Below, piece by piece: positions 14,383-14,660 of a stretch of DNA of 14,660 nt (position 1 is its first letter; each line of letters opens with the position of its first letter). The notes beneath the pieces are model-generated. The model was not told the origin of the DNA. It was given only the letters and a program-made list of their open reading frames with translations, and did not search any database. This DNA comes from Thermoleophilaceae bacterium (GTDB lineage: Bacteria; Actinomycetota; Thermoleophilia; Solirubrobacterales; Thermoleophilaceae). The stretch lies in contig JACCXP010000310.1 of assembly GCA_013696905.1 (NCBI GenBank), positions 1 through 14,660 of the forward strand, read 5' to 3'. Position numbers and translations under genes: made by a program.

Positions 14383-14398
14383 TGCAACGCCCGTTGCA
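14383..14398. promoter_or_regulatory. Perfect 7-bp inverted repeat, operator candidate
   Basis: TGCAACG, two bases (CC), CGTTGCA: a flawless 16-base dyad in the 157-base gap between the divergent hydrolase and envelope-protein genes, about 40 bases upstream of each predicted -10 box. Even, compact dyads with central CG-like bases are typical of LacI- or TetR-type operators, but no regulator gene is in the window. Confidence 0.45.
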
Positions 14399-14437
14399 CC
14401 GGCAGGGGAGACCGCCGCGAGCGCGACGGGCACTCCC

Positions 14438-14443
14438 TACACT
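14438..14443 (+). promoter_or_regulatory. Possible -10 box for the envelope-protein gene at the window end
   Basis: TACACT fits TANNNT and lies 40 bases before the ATG at 14484. Initiation about seven bases later would put the hairpin at 14453-14472 at the very 5' end of the message. Confidence 0.35.
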
Positions 14444-14452
14444 CGCCAGTCC

Positions 14453-14472
14453 CGGCCCGCGCGAGCGGGCCG
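14453..14472 (+). promoter_or_regulatory. Leader hairpin with GCGA tetraloop
   Basis: CGGCCCGC, GCGA, GCGGGCCG: a perfect 8-bp GC stem closed by a GNRA tetraloop, ending 11 bases before the ATG at 14484. There is no T-run after it, so it does not look like a terminator. The same position relative to a TANNNT box is seen in the rplS leader. Confidence 0.45.
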
Positions 14473-14483
14473 CTCGATGTCGC

Positions 14484-14660
14484 ATGCGCAAGCTTCCCCT
14501 GATCGCCGCCGCTCTGTCGCTCACCCTTGTGGGAGGCGCCGCCGCGGGCGCATACGCCTGGGACGCCTCACGCGACGACCTGATCGCGCGCGGGGTGAGC
14601 GCCGGGGAGGTGGATATCGGCGGCACGCGCGCGGCCGACGCACGCGCGCTGCTGCAGGCG
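14484..14660 (+). CDS. Secreted or membrane-anchored protein, probably with a peptidoglycan-binding/VanW-type N-terminal domain (3' truncated by window)
   Basis: Only 59 codons are present and the frame is still open at the window end. The product starts with a short basic n-region and a hydrophobic stretch (RKLPLIAAALSLTLVGGAAAGAYAW, about 2-26), an export signal or membrane anchor without a lipobox cysteine. It continues DDLIARGVSAGEVDIGGTRAADARALL, which resembles the repeat unit (xxIxxGVxVxGVDVGGLxxxEAxxxL) found before L,D-transpeptidase (YkuD) or VanW domains in many Gram-positive cell-wall proteins. The catalytic part, if any, lies outside the window, so a cell-wall cross-linking role is only a suggestion. 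An ATG at 14477 is in another frame and gives no sensible protein. Confidence 0.7.
   Translation, partial: MRKLPLIAAALSLTLVGGAAAGAYAWDASRDDLIARGVSAGEVDIGGTRAADARALLQA

Noticed and set aside
14327..14626. N-terminal extension of the hydrolase by 100 codons to an upstream start.
   Set aside because: The added residues are Arg/Pro/Ala-rich without fold signatures and would overlap the divergent envelope-protein gene; the ATG at 14326 begins a coherent protein behind a -10 box.

Overview
This window is a GC-rich, densely packed bacterial chromosome segment carrying mostly housekeeping genes. The order ftsY - ffh - rpsP - KH protein - rimM - trmD - rplS - lepB - rnhB - yraN - comM - dprA is the conserved actinobacterial arrangement, also known from mycobacteria. 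The very high GC, frequent GTG/TTG starts, TANNNT-type -10 boxes directly upstream of start codons, and protein details (CxxC-LRR start of DprA, Cys-containing insert in signal peptidase) suggest an actinobacterium, perhaps of the deep-branching Thermoleophilia (Solirubrobacterales-like). That placement is inference from protein flavour, not from a marker-gene search.

Layout. 1-209: end of ftsY (SRP receptor). 247-1407: a PLP-dependent trans-sulfuration-type enzyme lying between the two SRP GTPase genes. 1462-2790: ffh. 2848-4526: a tight ribosome-maturation operon, rpsP (bS16) - KH RNA-binding protein - rimM (16S processing) - trmD (tRNA m1G37 methyltransferase), with 4-bp start/stop overlaps. 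4623-6483: rplS (bL19, with an unusual acidic tail), lepB (signal peptidase I) and rnhB (RNase HII), whose start codon is unclear. 6489-6878 (-): yraN, converging on rnhB. 7063-10522: comM, dprA and thiD, joined by GTGA/TTGA overlaps; comM and dprA belong to DNA uptake and processing, thiD to thiamin synthesis. 10606-10854: an unrecognised small protein ending in Gly-Gly. 10946-13305: an unrecognised single-pass membrane protein overlapping ilvD (branched-chain amino acid synthesis) by 4 bp. 13322-14326 (-): an alpha/beta hydrolase. 14484-14660: the 5' end of a secreted, probably cell-wall-related protein cut by the window edge.

No mobile element, CRISPR array, tRNA, rRNA or defence system was found, and no gap exceeds 300 bases. 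The best leads beyond ordinary annotation are a recurring leaderless promoter geometry (TANNNT, 7-8 nt, start codon) at four genes, a long interrupted palindrome between yraN and comM, a perfect inverted repeat upstream of the hydrolase, hairpins at the predicted 5' ends of two transcripts, a small protein with a ubiquitin/MoaD-like C-terminal tail, and atypical catalytic-region residues in TrmD and in the PLP enzyme. I do not see a convincing new multi-gene system here.
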